In this document: positions 1 through 6,602 of the stretch, one piece after another | Numbering within the stretch: position 1 is the stretch's first letter | How the letters are laid out: each line of letters begins with the position of its first letter | DNA from: JAJFGI01 sp036397065 | GTDB lineage: Bacteria; Pseudomonadota; Alphaproteobacteria; Kiloniellales; J153 | NCBI GenBank assembly: GCA_036397065.1 | Contig: DASWJP010000052.1 | Location: 1 to 9,052, forward strand | Direction: 5' to 3' | Length of the DNA stretch: 9,052 nt | Position numbers and translations under genes: made by a program | Notes under the pieces: model-generated | Told to the model about the DNA's origin: nothing | Databases searched by the model: none | The model's input: the letters and a program-made list of their open reading frames with translations, nothing else

Positions 1-963
1 GCCAACCCGGGCGGTCACCGCCTGGCTGATGCCCAGGGGCACCATGAAAGCAACGGCGGCGCACTGCAAGGCGATGGCATGGGCCGCCAGTTCCGCCGTG
101 CCGATCAAGCCCATGAGTAAGCCGGCGGCGCCGAACAGAGATGATTCGGCCAGGATCATCAAGCCAATCGGCATGCCCAGCCGCAAGACCTCGACGAAGC
201 GCGACCAATTGCCGCGCCAAAACCGGGTGAACAACCGATAACGGCGCAAGCTCCCGTCCAACAGCACGAACGCAATCAGTATCAGCGCCATGAATCCGTC
301 GACGATCGCCGTGCTAAGTCCGGCGCCGACCAATTCCAAGCGGGGAAATCCAAAATTTCCAAACATCAAGGCATAGTTGCCGAGGGCATTTACGCCGATG
401 CCGGCCACCATGACCACGAACACCGCACGCGGCCGGGAATGCGCGGTCAAGAAGCCGCGCAGCACGATCACCCAGAACAACGGAATCAGCCCCCACAGCA
501 TGGCGCGGAGATATTCCTGCGCGAAGACCGCCAATTCCGGATTCTGGCCCATCAGCATGAACAGCGGCGCGGAATTCCAGAGAGGTATCGCGAAGAGAGC
601 GCCGAATACGGCGGCGACCCAGAAACCCTGCCGGACCGAGTTGCGAACGCCGCGGTAGTCGCGGGCGCCAAGGGCCAGTGCCGCCATGGGCGCAACCGCC
701 GTCACCACGCCGAAGCCGAACTGCATGATGGGCATGTACACGGCATTGGCCAAGGCACCCGCGGCCAATTGCGTCGGCCCCAGCCAGCCCATCATCACCA
801 CATCGGTCGTCACCATGGCAATTGCCGCCAACTGCGACCCGACCAGGGGCAGGGCCAACGCGATCATTGCCATCATCTCACCCCACCAGACTCGCGTGAT
901 GGGCGGCGCGACTGCGGCTATAGCCGCACTGTCTGTAGGCTCTCTAAACATGAGACCAACCAT
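1..963 (-). CDS. MATE-family (NorM-like) multidrug/Na+ or H+ antiporter, 3' end outside window
   Basis: An open frame of 321 codons runs off the left edge without a stop. The translation is strongly hydrophobic, with repeated membrane segments. It has the MATE look: an early LPLVGSQLA helix, then TTDVVMMGWLGPTQLAAGAL, a QFGFGVVTAVAPMAA segment, and near the edge AFMVPLGISQAVTARVG, which matches the NorM-type AFMVPLG-S-A--VRVG signature. The family exports cationic drugs or metabolites across the inner membrane using Na+ or H+ gradients. Members are about 450 residues with 12 helices, so roughly the last third is missing here. The start is uncertain: ATG at 963 and ATG at 951 are both in frame and neither has a clear Shine-Dalgarno; a TTG at 981 is the upstream limit. 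It lies 83 bp after dxs on the same strand, so it may be read from the isoprenoid operon. The substrate cannot be told from the sequence. Confidence 0.88.
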   Translation of the reverse strand, partial: MVGLMFREPTDSAAIAAVAPPITRVWWGEMMAMIALALPLVGSQLAAIAMVTTDVVMMGWLGPTQLAAGALANAVYMPIMQFGFGVVTAVAPMAALALGARDYRGVRNSVRQGFWVAAVFGALFAIPLWNSAPLFMLMGQNPELAVFAQEYLRAMLWGLIPLFWVIVLRGFLTAHSRPRAVFVVMVAGIGVNALGNYALMFGNFGFPRLELVGAGLSTAIVDGFMALILIAFVLLDGSLRRYRLFTRFWRGNWSRFVEVLRLGMPIGLMILAESSLFGAAGLLMGLIGTAELAAHAIALQCAAVAFMVPLGISQAVTARVG

Positions 964-1003
964 GACGACATCCGGCGCCAATCAGCAGCGACCGGACAGA
1001 GGC

Positions 1004-1020
1004 GCCGGCGATCGGCCGGC
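1004..1020 (-). other. GC stem-loop between dxs and the MATE gene
   Basis: GCCGGC (1004-1009) and GCCGGC (1015-1020) are perfectly complementary and flank a 5-nt loop, 26 bp after the dxs stop in the direction of transcription. No T-run follows on the minus strand, so it does not fit an intrinsic terminator. It could stabilise the 3' end of the dxs message, or mean nothing in DNA this GC-rich. Confidence 0.3.
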
Positions 1021-1046
1021 TCGGATTACAGGCGTGCGAGCGCCGA

Positions 1047-2978
1047 TCAGGCGCGCGCCGGAGACTCCAAGCGCTCGCGGCCGAGCGCATGCAACGCGGC
1101 GGCAACGATGCTTTTGGCATCCAAGCCAGCCTGTTCGTACTGAACCTCCGGCTTTTCATGATCGATAAAGACATCCGGCAAGGTCAACGGCCTGATTTTG
1201 ACGCCCGAATCGAGAACGCCAGCCAGCGCCAGGTCTTGCATGACAAAGGCGGCAAAGCCACCTATCGCACCCTCCTCTACGGTGATGAGAACCTCGTGTT
1301 CGCGCGCCAAGCGGCGGATCAGATCATGATCCAGCGGCTTGGCAAAGCGCGCATCGGCGACCGTGGTCGAAAGGCCGCGCGCTGCCAATTCGTCGGCCGC
1401 CTTGAGAGAATCGTGCAATCGCGTGCCATAGGACAGAATCGCCACTTTGGTGCCTTCACGCACGATTCGGCCCTTGCCGATTTCCAGCGGTGTGCCGCGC
1501 GCCGGTATCTCGATTCCCAGGGCTTCGCCGCGCGGATAGCGGAAGGCGCAGGGCCGATCATCGATCCGCGCCGCCGTGGCCACCATATGCATCAACTCCA
1601 CCTCGTCGGCCGCCGCCATCAGCACGAAACCGGGCAAGCAGCCGAGATAGGTCACGTCGTAGCTGCCCTGGTGGGTCACACCGTCGGCGCCGACCATGCC
1701 GGCCCGGTCGATGGCAAAACGCACCGGCAGGCTTTGGATCGCCACGTCGTGCACCACCTGGTCATAGGCGCGTTGCAGGAATGTCGAATAGATCGCGGCG
1801 AACGGCTTATACCCCTCGCACGCCAAGCCGGCGGCGAAGGTCACGGCGTGCTGCTCGGCAATGCCCACGTCGAAGCAGCGCTTGGGGAACTTGTCGGCGA
1901 ACAAGTTCAAGCCGGTGCCCGACGGCATGGCCGCCGTGATGGCGACGATCTTGTCGTCATGCTCCGCCTCGGCGATCAACCCTTTGGCGAAGACGTTCTG
2001 ATAGGCCGGCGCCTTGGGCGTCGATTTTGCCTGCTTGCCGGTGACCACGTCGAACTTGCTGACCCCGTGATACTTGTCGGTGGCGGCCTCGGCCGGTGAA
2101 TAGCCTTTGCCCTTCTGCGTGACCACATGCACCAGGACCGGCCCGTCGTAGTCGCTATCGCGGGCGTTCTTCAGGACCGGCAACAAATGATCCAGATTGT
2201 GCCCGTCGATGGGACCGACATAGAAGAAGCCCAATTCCTCGAACAATGTGCCGCCGGTCAACAGGCCGCGCGCATACTCCTCGGCCCGCTTGGCGGCTTT
2301 TTCCAGCGGCCGCGGGAAGCGCTTGGCGACCACCTTGCCCAGATGCCGCATCGACTGATAGGGGCGTGACGAGATGAGCTGCGAGAGATACGCGCTCATG
2401 GCGCCCACCGGCGGTGCGATGGACATGTCATTGTCATTGAGAATGACGATCAGGCGGCTGCTCATGGCACCGGCGTTGTTCATCGCCTCGTAGGCCATGC
2501 CGGCGCTCATGGCGCCGTCGCCGATGATGGCGATCACATTGTTGTCGCCGCCCGCCAGATCGCGGCCAACGGCAAAACCCAGGCCGGAGGATATGGAGGT
2601 GGAGGCATGCGCCGCACCGAACGGGTCGTATTCGCTTTCCTTGCGGTTGGTGAACCCGGACAGGCCGCCGCCTTGGCGCAAGGTGCGGATGCGGTCGCGC
2701 CGGCCGGTGAGAATCTTGTGCGGATAGCACTGGTGGCCGACGTCCCAGATCAGCTTGTCGCGCGGGGTGTCGAAGACATAGTGGGCCGCGACGCTCAACT
2801 CGACCACGCCGAGGCCGGCACCGAGATGTCCGCCGGTCACCGAAACCGCGTCGATCATCTCCGCCCGCAACTCATCGGACAGTTGCCGAAGCTGCCCCTC
2901 CTCCAAGCGGCGCAAATCCGCCGGCGTGGAAATCTGATCCAAAAGCGGCGTCTTGCTGTTATGGCCAACCTGACTCAC
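1047..2978 (-). CDS. dxs: 1-deoxy-D-xylulose-5-phosphate synthase
   Basis: Thiamine-diphosphate enzyme that condenses pyruvate with glyceraldehyde 3-phosphate to give DXP. This is the first and usually flux-controlling step of the MEP isoprenoid pathway, and DXP also feeds thiamine and pyridoxal synthesis. The protein is 643 aa, close to the family's usual 620-640. Visible landmarks are His51 in TGGHLGAGLGVVEL, the WDVGHQCYPHKILTGR block (78-93), the ThDP/Mg motif GDGAMSAG (153-160) ending in NN at 167-168, the central PIDGHN block (256-261), catalytic Glu375 in DVGIAEQH, and DRAGMVGADGVTHQG in the pyrimidine-binding domain, followed by the C-terminal transketolase domain. The start is a GTG at 2978, with AGAGGT (complement of 2984-2989) 5 nt upstream. 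It lies 64 bp downstream of ispA on the same strand, so the two isoprenoid genes are very likely co-transcribed. All key residues seen are intact. Confidence 0.98.
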   Translation of the reverse strand: MSQVGHNSKTPLLDQISTPADLRRLEEGQLRQLSDELRAEMIDAVSVTGGHLGAGLGVVELSVAAHYVFDTPRDKLIWDVGHQCYPHKILTGRRDRIRTLRQGGGLSGFTNRKESEYDPFGAAHASTSISSGLGFAVGRDLAGGDNNVIAIIGDGAMSAGMAYEAMNNAGAMSSRLIVILNDNDMSIAPPVGAMSAYLSQLISSRPYQSMRHLGKVVAKRFPRPLEKAAKRAEEYARGLLTGGTLFEELGFFYVGPIDGHNLDHLLPVLKNARDSDYDGPVLVHVVTQKGKGYSPAEAATDKYHGVSKFDVVTGKQAKSTPKAPAYQNVFAKGLIAEAEHDDKIVAITAAMPSGTGLNLFADKFPKRCFDVGIAEQHAVTFAAGLACEGYKPFAAIYSTFLQRAYDQVVHDVAIQSLPVRFAIDRAGMVGADGVTHQGSYDVTYLGCLPGFVLMAAADEVELMHMVATAARIDDRPCAFRYPRGEALGIEIPARGTPLEIGKGRIVREGTKVAILSYGTRLHDSLKAADELAARGLSTTVADARFAKPLDHDLIRRLAREHEVLITVEEGAIGGFAAFVMQDLALAGVLDSGVKIRPLTLPDVFIDHEKPEVQYEQAGLDAKSIVAAALHALGRERLESPARA

Positions 2979-2983
2979 GGCGT

Positions 2984-2989
2984 ACCTCT
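2984..2989 (-). promoter_or_regulatory. dxs ribosome binding site supporting a GTG start
   Basis: Read on the minus strand this is AGAGGT, separated by 5 nt from the GTG at 2978. It matches the anti-Shine-Dalgarno well and is the main reason to accept the non-ATG start. Confidence 0.65.
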
Positions 2990-3042
2990 TGAACTGACTT
3001 ACTCAACAAATTTTCGCGCGCCGTTCCTGCTCTCTGGTGAGG

Positions 3043-3960
3043 TCAGGATCGCCGCGCGATGACAAACTGTGCTGTCCGCTTAAGAACCTCTGCCTTTTTT
3101 CCGAAAATTTCAAGCCGGGCGCAAGCCCGGGCCACTAAGGCCTGGGCCTTCCGGCGGGCGCCATCGGCCCCCAAAAGCCCCAGAAACGTGGCTTTTCCCG
3201 CCGCATCGTCCTGGCCGGTGGGTTTGCCCAGCTGTTCCGGCGTGCTTTCGGCATCCAGCAGGTCGTCGGCGATCTGAAACGCCAAACCCAGGTCCCGGGC
3301 ATAGTCCTGCAGGGCGGCGCGCTGCGGCGCGGCCGCGGCGCCGAGAATGGCGCCCGCGTCGCAGGAAAAGGCGATCAGGGCGCCGGTTTTCAGGCTTTGC
3401 AGGGCGGTGATGCCATCCAGGTCCAATTCGGCCCGCTCGGGCGAGAGATCGATCATCTGGCCGCCGACCATGCCGGTGGCACCGGAGGCCGCGGCCAGAC
3501 CGGCGATCAAGGCGCCGCGCACCGCGGCATCGGGATGGCAGCGGGCATCTGCCAGCACGGCAAAGGCTTCGGTCAGCAGGCCATCGCCGGCCAGGATCGC
3601 GGTCGCCTCGTCAAACGCCTTGTGCACCGTCGCCCGGCCCCGGCGCAGATCGCTGTCATCCATGGCGGGCAAGTCGTCGTGAATTAACGAGTAGCAATGA
3701 ATCATTTCGATGGCAGCCGCCGCGGCCAACGCTTCCTCGGGCGCCACGTCGAACAGGGCCGCGGATTCGATGGCGAGAAACGGCCGCAAGCGCTTGCCCC
3801 CGGACAGGGCGCTGTAGCGCATGGCCTCGACCACACGGCCGCGCGGCCCCGGTACCGGAGGGAGAAGCGTGTCCAGCCGGCGGGTGACCGCCTCGGCGCA
3901 ATCGGTCATGCGGTCGAGCAAATCGTCGCTGACCACCGCCTCAGCCCGCATCGAAGGCAT
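3043..3960 (-). CDS. ispA: Farnesyl diphosphate synthase (geranyltranstransferase)
   Basis: Trans-prenyltransferase that extends DMAPP/GPP with IPP to C15 farnesyl diphosphate, the precursor of quinone side chains, undecaprenyl phosphate and hopanoids. Numbering from ATG 3960 (305 aa): GGKRLRP at 54-60 binds diphosphate; the first Asp-rich motif DDLPAMDD is at 95-102; the second, DDLLD, is at 232-236; GGQMIDL is at 166-172. The four-residue spacing inside the first motif and the aromatic Tyr90 five residues before it are the pattern of bacterial type II FPP synthases, so a C15 product is favoured over C20. Start choice is open: GTG at 3984 (313 aa), ATG at 3960, or ATG at 3951 (302 aa). None has a strong Shine-Dalgarno, and all overlap the end of xseB (44, 20 or 11 nt), which suggests translational coupling. 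xseB-ispA-dxs is a common order in proteobacteria. Confidence 0.96.
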   Translation of the reverse strand: MPSMRAEAVVSDDLLDRMTDCAEAVTRRLDTLLPPVPGPRGRVVEAMRYSALSGGKRLRPFLAIESAALFDVAPEEALAAAAAIEMIHCYSLIHDDLPAMDDSDLRRGRATVHKAFDEATAILAGDGLLTEAFAVLADARCHPDAAVRGALIAGLAAASGATGMVGGQMIDLSPERAELDLDGITALQSLKTGALIAFSCDAGAILGAAAAPQRAALQDYARDLGLAFQIADDLLDAESTPEQLGKPTGQDDAAGKATFLGLLGADGARRKAQALVARACARLEIFGKKAEVLKRTAQFVIARRS

Positions 3961-4192
3961 CCGTCTTGACCTGGCCGCCGGCACCGAGACTGATCTTTTC
4001 GATTTTTTCCTGGGCTTCGCGCAGTTTTGTCTCGCAATGCTTTTTCAGCAATGCGCCGCGCTCATAGGCTTCAATGGCCTCGTCGAGCCGGCCCTCGCCG
4101 GATTCCAGGGCGGAGACGATCTCCTTCAGCTCCTCGAGGGCATCCTCGAAGCTCATCTTGGCGATGTCGGGGCGGCCTTCCTTGCGCGCCAT
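3941..4192 (-). CDS. xseB: Exodeoxyribonuclease VII small subunit
   Basis: Small subunit of exonuclease VII, a cytoplasmic enzyme that degrades single-stranded DNA to oligonucleotides in both directions. Several XseB chains bind one catalytic XseA; xseA is not in this window. The 83-residue product is of normal family length. It has the family signature SFEDALEELKEIVSALESGE (14-33), then RLDEAIEAYERG (35-46) and a charged helix with LLKKHCETKLREAQEKI, the expected helical hairpin. The ATG at 4192 has an AGGGGGAAA stretch about 8 nt upstream (minus strand of about 4193-4210), a good ribosome binding site. The last codons overlap the start of ispA, so the two are probably translationally coupled. 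Confidence 0.95.
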   Translation of the reverse strand: MARKEGRPDIAKMSFEDALEELKEIVSALESGEGRLDEAIEAYERGALLKKHCETKLREAQEKIEKISLGAGGQVKTDAFDAG

Positions 4193-4280
4193 TCTGCTTT
4201 CCCCCTGATGTTTCTCTACTTTCGCGTCTTCGCGCGATCTTACGAAGCGTGCCCTCCGGCCACAACCGCCGCGTTCAGGC
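4193..4280. other. Short intergenic stretch between the HDAC-family gene and xseB
   Basis: These 88 bp hold the xseB ribosome binding site. I see no convincing promoter, terminator or inverted repeat. The stretch neither proves nor excludes read-through from the HDAC-family gene into xseB-ispA-dxs. Confidence 0.5.
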
Positions 4281-5210
4281 TCAGGCGGTCATCAGTGTCC
4301 GCACGTGGGCCGCGGCACTGGCGCCCAGGGCTTCGAGGTCATAGCCGCCCTCCAGGGTTGACACAAGCCGGCCGCCGCAGTGATCACGGGCCACGGCCAT
4401 CAAAACGCCGGTGGCCCAGGCAAAATCGTCCTCATGGAACCGCAATCCGGCCAGGGGATCGTCCTCGTGCGCGTCGAATCCCGCCGAAACCAATAGCAAC
4501 TCCGGCGCAAACCGAGCCAGCGCCGGCAACACCGTATCGTCCATGGCCCGGCGAAACTCCGCCGATCCGGCCATGGGCGACAGAGGCACATTGAGAATAT
4601 TGCCGCCTACCCCCCGTTCCTCGATCCGTCCGGTGCCCGGATAGAGCGGCGATTGGTGAGTCGAGGCATAAAACAACTCCCGATCGTCCCAGAAGCGGGC
4701 TTGGGTGCCGTTGCCGTGGTGCACATCGAAATCCATCACCGCGATGCGCCGCAGCCCGTGCGCCGCCTGGGCGTGCAAGGCGCCGACGGCGATGTTGTTA
4801 AACAGGCAGAAGCCCATCACCCGGTGCGGCTCCGCATGGTGGCCCGGCGGACGCACGGCACAGAAGGCGTTCGCCACCTCGCCCGCCATCACCGCGTCAA
4901 TGGCGCCGCAGACTGCCCCGGCGGCGCGCAAGCCCGCTTCGCCGGAGCCGGGCGATAGATAGGTGTCCGGATCCAAAGCGACCCGGCCGCTGACCGGCAC
5001 GGCGCCGAGGATTTCCTCCACATAGGCCGTGGAATGGGCCCGGACCACCTGCTCCGTACTGGCGCGCGGCGCCTCGCGCCACTCCAGGGCGGCAAACTCG
5101 GGCCTCTGCAGAACATCCAGCACCGCCTGCAGGCGGGCCGGCCGCTCCGGATGGCTGGGACCCGGGTCATGGTCCAGGCAGGCAGAATGGGTGAACAGTG
5201 CCGTGGTCAT
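4281..5210 (-). CDS. Histone deacetylase family (class II-like) zinc amidohydrolase
   Basis: A 309-aa zinc hydrolase of the HDAC/acetylpolyamine amidohydrolase/AcuC superfamily, which removes acyl groups from amines of lysine side chains or polyamines. Landmarks: SHPERPARL (19-27) near the N-terminus; the catalytic His pair in RPPGHHAE (His124/125); MGFCLFNNIA (132-141); zinc ligands Asp162 and His164 in MDFDVHHGNGTQ; third ligand Asp246 in SAGFDAHEDDPL; and the EGGYD motif with Tyr290. The catalytic set is complete, so the protein should be active. The GFDAHEDDPL block and overall length fit the bacterial class II-like group; the real substrate is not known. The ATG at 5210 has GGAGG (complement of 5216-5220) 5 nt upstream. 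It is the first gene of a five-gene minus-strand run and is divergent from a GNAT acetyltransferase. Association with xseB-ispA-dxs is known in alphaproteobacteria, but a functional link is not established. Confidence 0.93.
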   Translation of the reverse strand: MTTALFTHSACLDHDPGPSHPERPARLQAVLDVLQRPEFAALEWREAPRASTEQVVRAHSTAYVEEILGAVPVSGRVALDPDTYLSPGSGEAGLRAAGAVCGAIDAVMAGEVANAFCAVRPPGHHAEPHRVMGFCLFNNIAVGALHAQAAHGLRRIAVMDFDVHHGNGTQARFWDDRELFYASTHQSPLYPGTGRIEERGVGGNILNVPLSPMAGSAEFRRAMDDTVLPALARFAPELLLVSAGFDAHEDDPLAGLRFHEDDFAWATGVLMAVARDHCGGRLVSTLEGGYDLEALGASAAAHVRTLMTA

Positions 5211-5368
5211 CGGTTCCTCCGCAGGCCGGCTAGTGTTAGCCGGGCCGAGGCCCGATGACCATACGGAAATACCGGTTCATGGCACCCGTGATCTGGAAAA
5301 AGTGAAATACTTGCCTGCCTGATCTTGAAACCGCATCCTGCCCGATCCTAACAACGGAGGAGCCCGCC
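5211..5368. other. Divergent intergenic region between the HDAC-family gene and the GNAT gene
   Basis: These 158 bp must hold the promoters of both divergent genes. The ribosome binding sites are clear at both ends (complement of 5216-5220; GGAGG at 5356-5360). The stretch at about 5270-5315 is less GC-rich than its surroundings. I could not identify a -35/-10 pair with confidence on either strand. Confidence 0.45.
5226..5254 (-). promoter_or_regulatory. Two overlapping, mutually exclusive hairpins ahead of the HDAC-family gene's RBS
   Basis: CCGGCTA (5226-5232) and TAGCCGG (5237-5243) form a perfect 7-bp stem with a 4-nt loop. CGGGCC (5241-5246) and GGCCCG (5249-5254) form a second perfect inverted repeat, realistically 5 bp with a 4-nt loop. 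They share bases 5241-5243, so both full stems cannot form at once. In the leader of the minus-strand transcript the first stem ends 5 nt before the GGAGG site. This could tune translation, but could also be chance in GC-rich DNA. No transcription start is known. Confidence 0.35.
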
Positions 5369-5869
5369 ATGGCGTGGTCATCCCACGCGACGATCGCGGT
5401 CCGCCCGGCGCAGGCGCACGAGGCGGAAGCCTTGACCGTCATCGCCCTGACATCGAAGGCGCACTGGGGCTACGACGACGCCTTCATGGACATGTGCCGG
5501 GTTGAGTTGAGCGTTTCGCCCGCGGAGATCGAGCAACGGCTGGTGGTGGTCGCCCAGGTCGGGGATGAGATTGCGGGGTTCTACAGCCTGGAACCCGATG
5601 GCGAGGACGGCGCCGAGGTTCACAGCCTTTTCATCCGGCCGGATTTCATCGGCCAGGGAATCGGCCGCATATTGTTCGAGCATATGTGCCGACAGGCCAG
5701 CAGCGCAGGCGTTCAGGCGCTTTTCCTGGATTCGGACCCGTTTGCCCGCGGCTTCTACGAGCGAATGGGGTGCGTTGTCATCGGCGAAGCGCCATCGGGG
5801 TCCATCCCCGGCCGGATGCTGCCGCGCATGCGCCGTCCCCTGGAGTTGAAGACGGGGACGGCGCCGTAA
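5369..5869 (+). CDS. GNAT-family N-acetyltransferase
   Basis: A 166-aa protein with one GNAT fold, which transfers an acetyl group from acetyl-CoA to a primary amine. N-terminal TIAVRPAQAHEAEAL is strand 1 and helix 1; SKAHWGYDDAFMDMCR (29-44) is typical of a small uncharacterised GNAT subgroup. VVAQVGDEIAGFYSL gives strands 2-3. Motif A is EVHSLFIRPDFIGQGIGRIL (83-102): the CoA-binding GxGxG part (GQGIG, 95-99) is present, but the usual Arg/Gln just before it is Ile94, a mild deviation. LFLDSDPFARGFYERMGC (118-135) is motif B with the usual FYERMG. The start is firm: GGAGG at 5356-5360, 8 nt before the ATG. It is divergent from the HDAC-family gene and ends 3 bp from the stop of tusA on the other strand. 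The substrate could be a protein, polyamine, antibiotic or metabolite and cannot be read from the sequence. Confidence 0.9.
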   Translation: MAWSSHATIAVRPAQAHEAEALTVIALTSKAHWGYDDAFMDMCRVELSVSPAEIEQRLVVVAQVGDEIAGFYSLEPDGEDGAEVHSLFIRPDFIGQGIGRILFEHMCRQASSAGVQALFLDSDPFARGFYERMGCVVIGEAPSGSIPGRMLPRMRRPLELKTGTAP

Positions 5870-5872
5870 CTC

Positions 5873-6100
5873 TCATCCCGCCTTGCGAATGCGGAAGACG
5901 AACACACCATCCGCTTCTTCCGCCGCCAGAAGCGTATCTCCGGTGGTCTGACAGAACGCCTTGAAATCCTTCACCGACCCCGGATCTGTGGCGAGCACTT
6001 CCAAAACACCACCCGGCGCGACCGATTTCATGGCCTTGCGCGCCCGCAAGACCGGCAACGGGCAGCGCAAGCCCTTGGTATCGAGAATTATCGGCTCCAT
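5873..6100 (-). CDS. tusA: TusA/SirA-family sulfur-carrier protein
   Basis: A 75-aa protein of the TusA (SirA/YedF/YeeD) family. Such proteins accept persulfide sulfur on one conserved Cys and pass it on, for example to TusD and MnmA for 2-thiouridine in tRNA, or into molybdenum cofactor and sulfur metabolism. The hallmark is LDTKGLRCPLPVLRARKAM: the CPxP motif is Cys13-Pro14-Leu15-Pro16. Then come GGVLEVLATDPGSVKDF (30-46) and a C-terminal FVFRIRKAG strand. Length is right for the family (about 75-85). The ATG at 6100 gives the canonical N-terminus; an upstream in-frame extension to 6334 only crosses the cupin gene in another frame and is rejected. An AGGAG lies about 11 nt upstream, slightly far. 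It follows the cupin gene by 26 bp on the same strand, so they are probably co-transcribed. The family is certain; the exact role (TusA versus a YedF-like paralog) is not. Confidence 0.9.
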   Translation of the reverse strand: MEPIILDTKGLRCPLPVLRARKAMKSVAPGGVLEVLATDPGSVKDFKAFCQTTGDTLLAAEEADGVFVFRIRKAG

Positions 6101-6126
6101 GTGCGATGAGGCTCCTCGACGCTGCC

Positions 6127-6492
6127 TTACGTCACGATCATATAGAACTTCCGCAGGGTCTCCGTGATGTGCCAGGTGCACTTCGTGCCCTTGGCGATGA
6201 AAAACACATCGCCCGATTTGAATGTTTCGGATTGCCCGTCTGCATCCGTCAGAGTCACCGATCCGGAGATGACGGACATCATTTCGTGGACCGGATAGCT
6301 CCCGATCACTTCCTTGCAGGGCGCGCACTCCCACACCCCGGAGAGAACGGACTCGTCCGCCGTCTTGAAGAAGGTGTGATTGCGTTCCGTGCGGTCGCCA
6401 CTCGTAAACGCTTTGGGATCGGTCAGATTGGAAGGCTGCATTCCCGTTGCCGGGTCGCCATCGGGAAGCAGCCTGATAATTTTGTTCGCCAT
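6127..6492 (-). CDS. Small cupin protein (DUF861/Cupin_3 type)
   Basis: A 121-aa single-domain cupin. The C-terminal half carries the Cupin_3 pattern: GVWECAPCKEVIGSYPVHEM (52-71), SVISGSVTLTDADGQ (73-87), SGDVFFIAKGTKCTWHITETLRKFYMIV (93-120). Metal-binding candidates are His69, Glu70 and His108. Relatives include EutQ-like and ureidoglycine-aminohydrolase-like proteins, but many are uncharacterised, and no reaction can be assigned here. The ATG at 6492 follows a GGGAG about 8-9 nt upstream. In the same frame the open reading continues far upstream (to 8163) through hupE and the oxygenase gene in wrong frames; this is an artefact of GC-rich DNA. The gene lies between hupE (110 bp upstream) and tusA (26 bp downstream), all on the minus strand. 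The Cys-rich CAPC at 56-59 is notable but unproven as a metal site. Confidence 0.85.
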   Translation of the reverse strand: MANKIIRLLPDGDPATGMQPSNLTDPKAFTSGDRTERNHTFFKTADESVLSGVWECAPCKEVIGSYPVHEMMSVISGSVTLTDADGQSETFKSGDVFFIAKGTKCTWHITETLRKFYMIVT

Positions 6493-6551
6493 TGATTTTC
6501 TCCCGCTACAGCCGGGCAATCCTGCATAACCGCGGCGGATATCGCAGGCCC

Positions 6552-6581
6552 TTGATATCGAGAAAATCCGGCTGGATTCAA
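6552..6581 (-). promoter_or_regulatory. Possible promoter of the cupin-tusA pair
   Basis: On the minus strand TTGAAT (6576-6581) is followed after 18 bp by TATCAA (6552-6557), each matching four of six bases of the sigma-70 boxes. Transcription would begin near 6545, about 50 nt before the cupin ATG. This is the best candidate in the 110-bp hupE-cupin gap, but it is a weak call by eye. Confidence 0.25.
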
Positions 6582-6602
6582 GCCTTTCGCCGAACTCTGT
6601 TC

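Noticed and set aside
1023..1036. GGATTACAGGCGTG, identical to part of the primate Alu consensus
   Set aside because: The match stops after 14 bases and the flanks are ordinary bacterial intergenic sequence. It is too short to indicate contamination or insertion; chance is the best explanation.
439..1143. 234-codon plus-strand frame opposite the MATE gene
   Set aside because: It is antisense to a clear MATE coding region and has His/Arg/Gln-rich shadow composition.
1089..2099. 336-codon plus-strand frame opposite dxs
   Set aside because: It lies entirely antisense to the well-supported dxs gene, and its His/Arg/Gly-rich translation resembles no family I know.
5325..5353. TTGAAA with CTAACA as a GNAT promoter
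   Set aside because: The -10 match is poor and the implied transcription start would fall within or after the GGAGG ribosome binding site.
6101..6334. N-terminal extension of TusA in the same frame
   Set aside because: It overlaps the cupin gene in another frame, and the TusA family begins at the Met at 6100.
6565..6578. Small hairpin AATCC-N4-GGATT followed by a short T-run on the minus strand, as a hupE terminator
   Set aside because: A 5-bp A/T-containing stem with only four Ts is too weak for an intrinsic terminator, and it overlaps a possible promoter -35 box.
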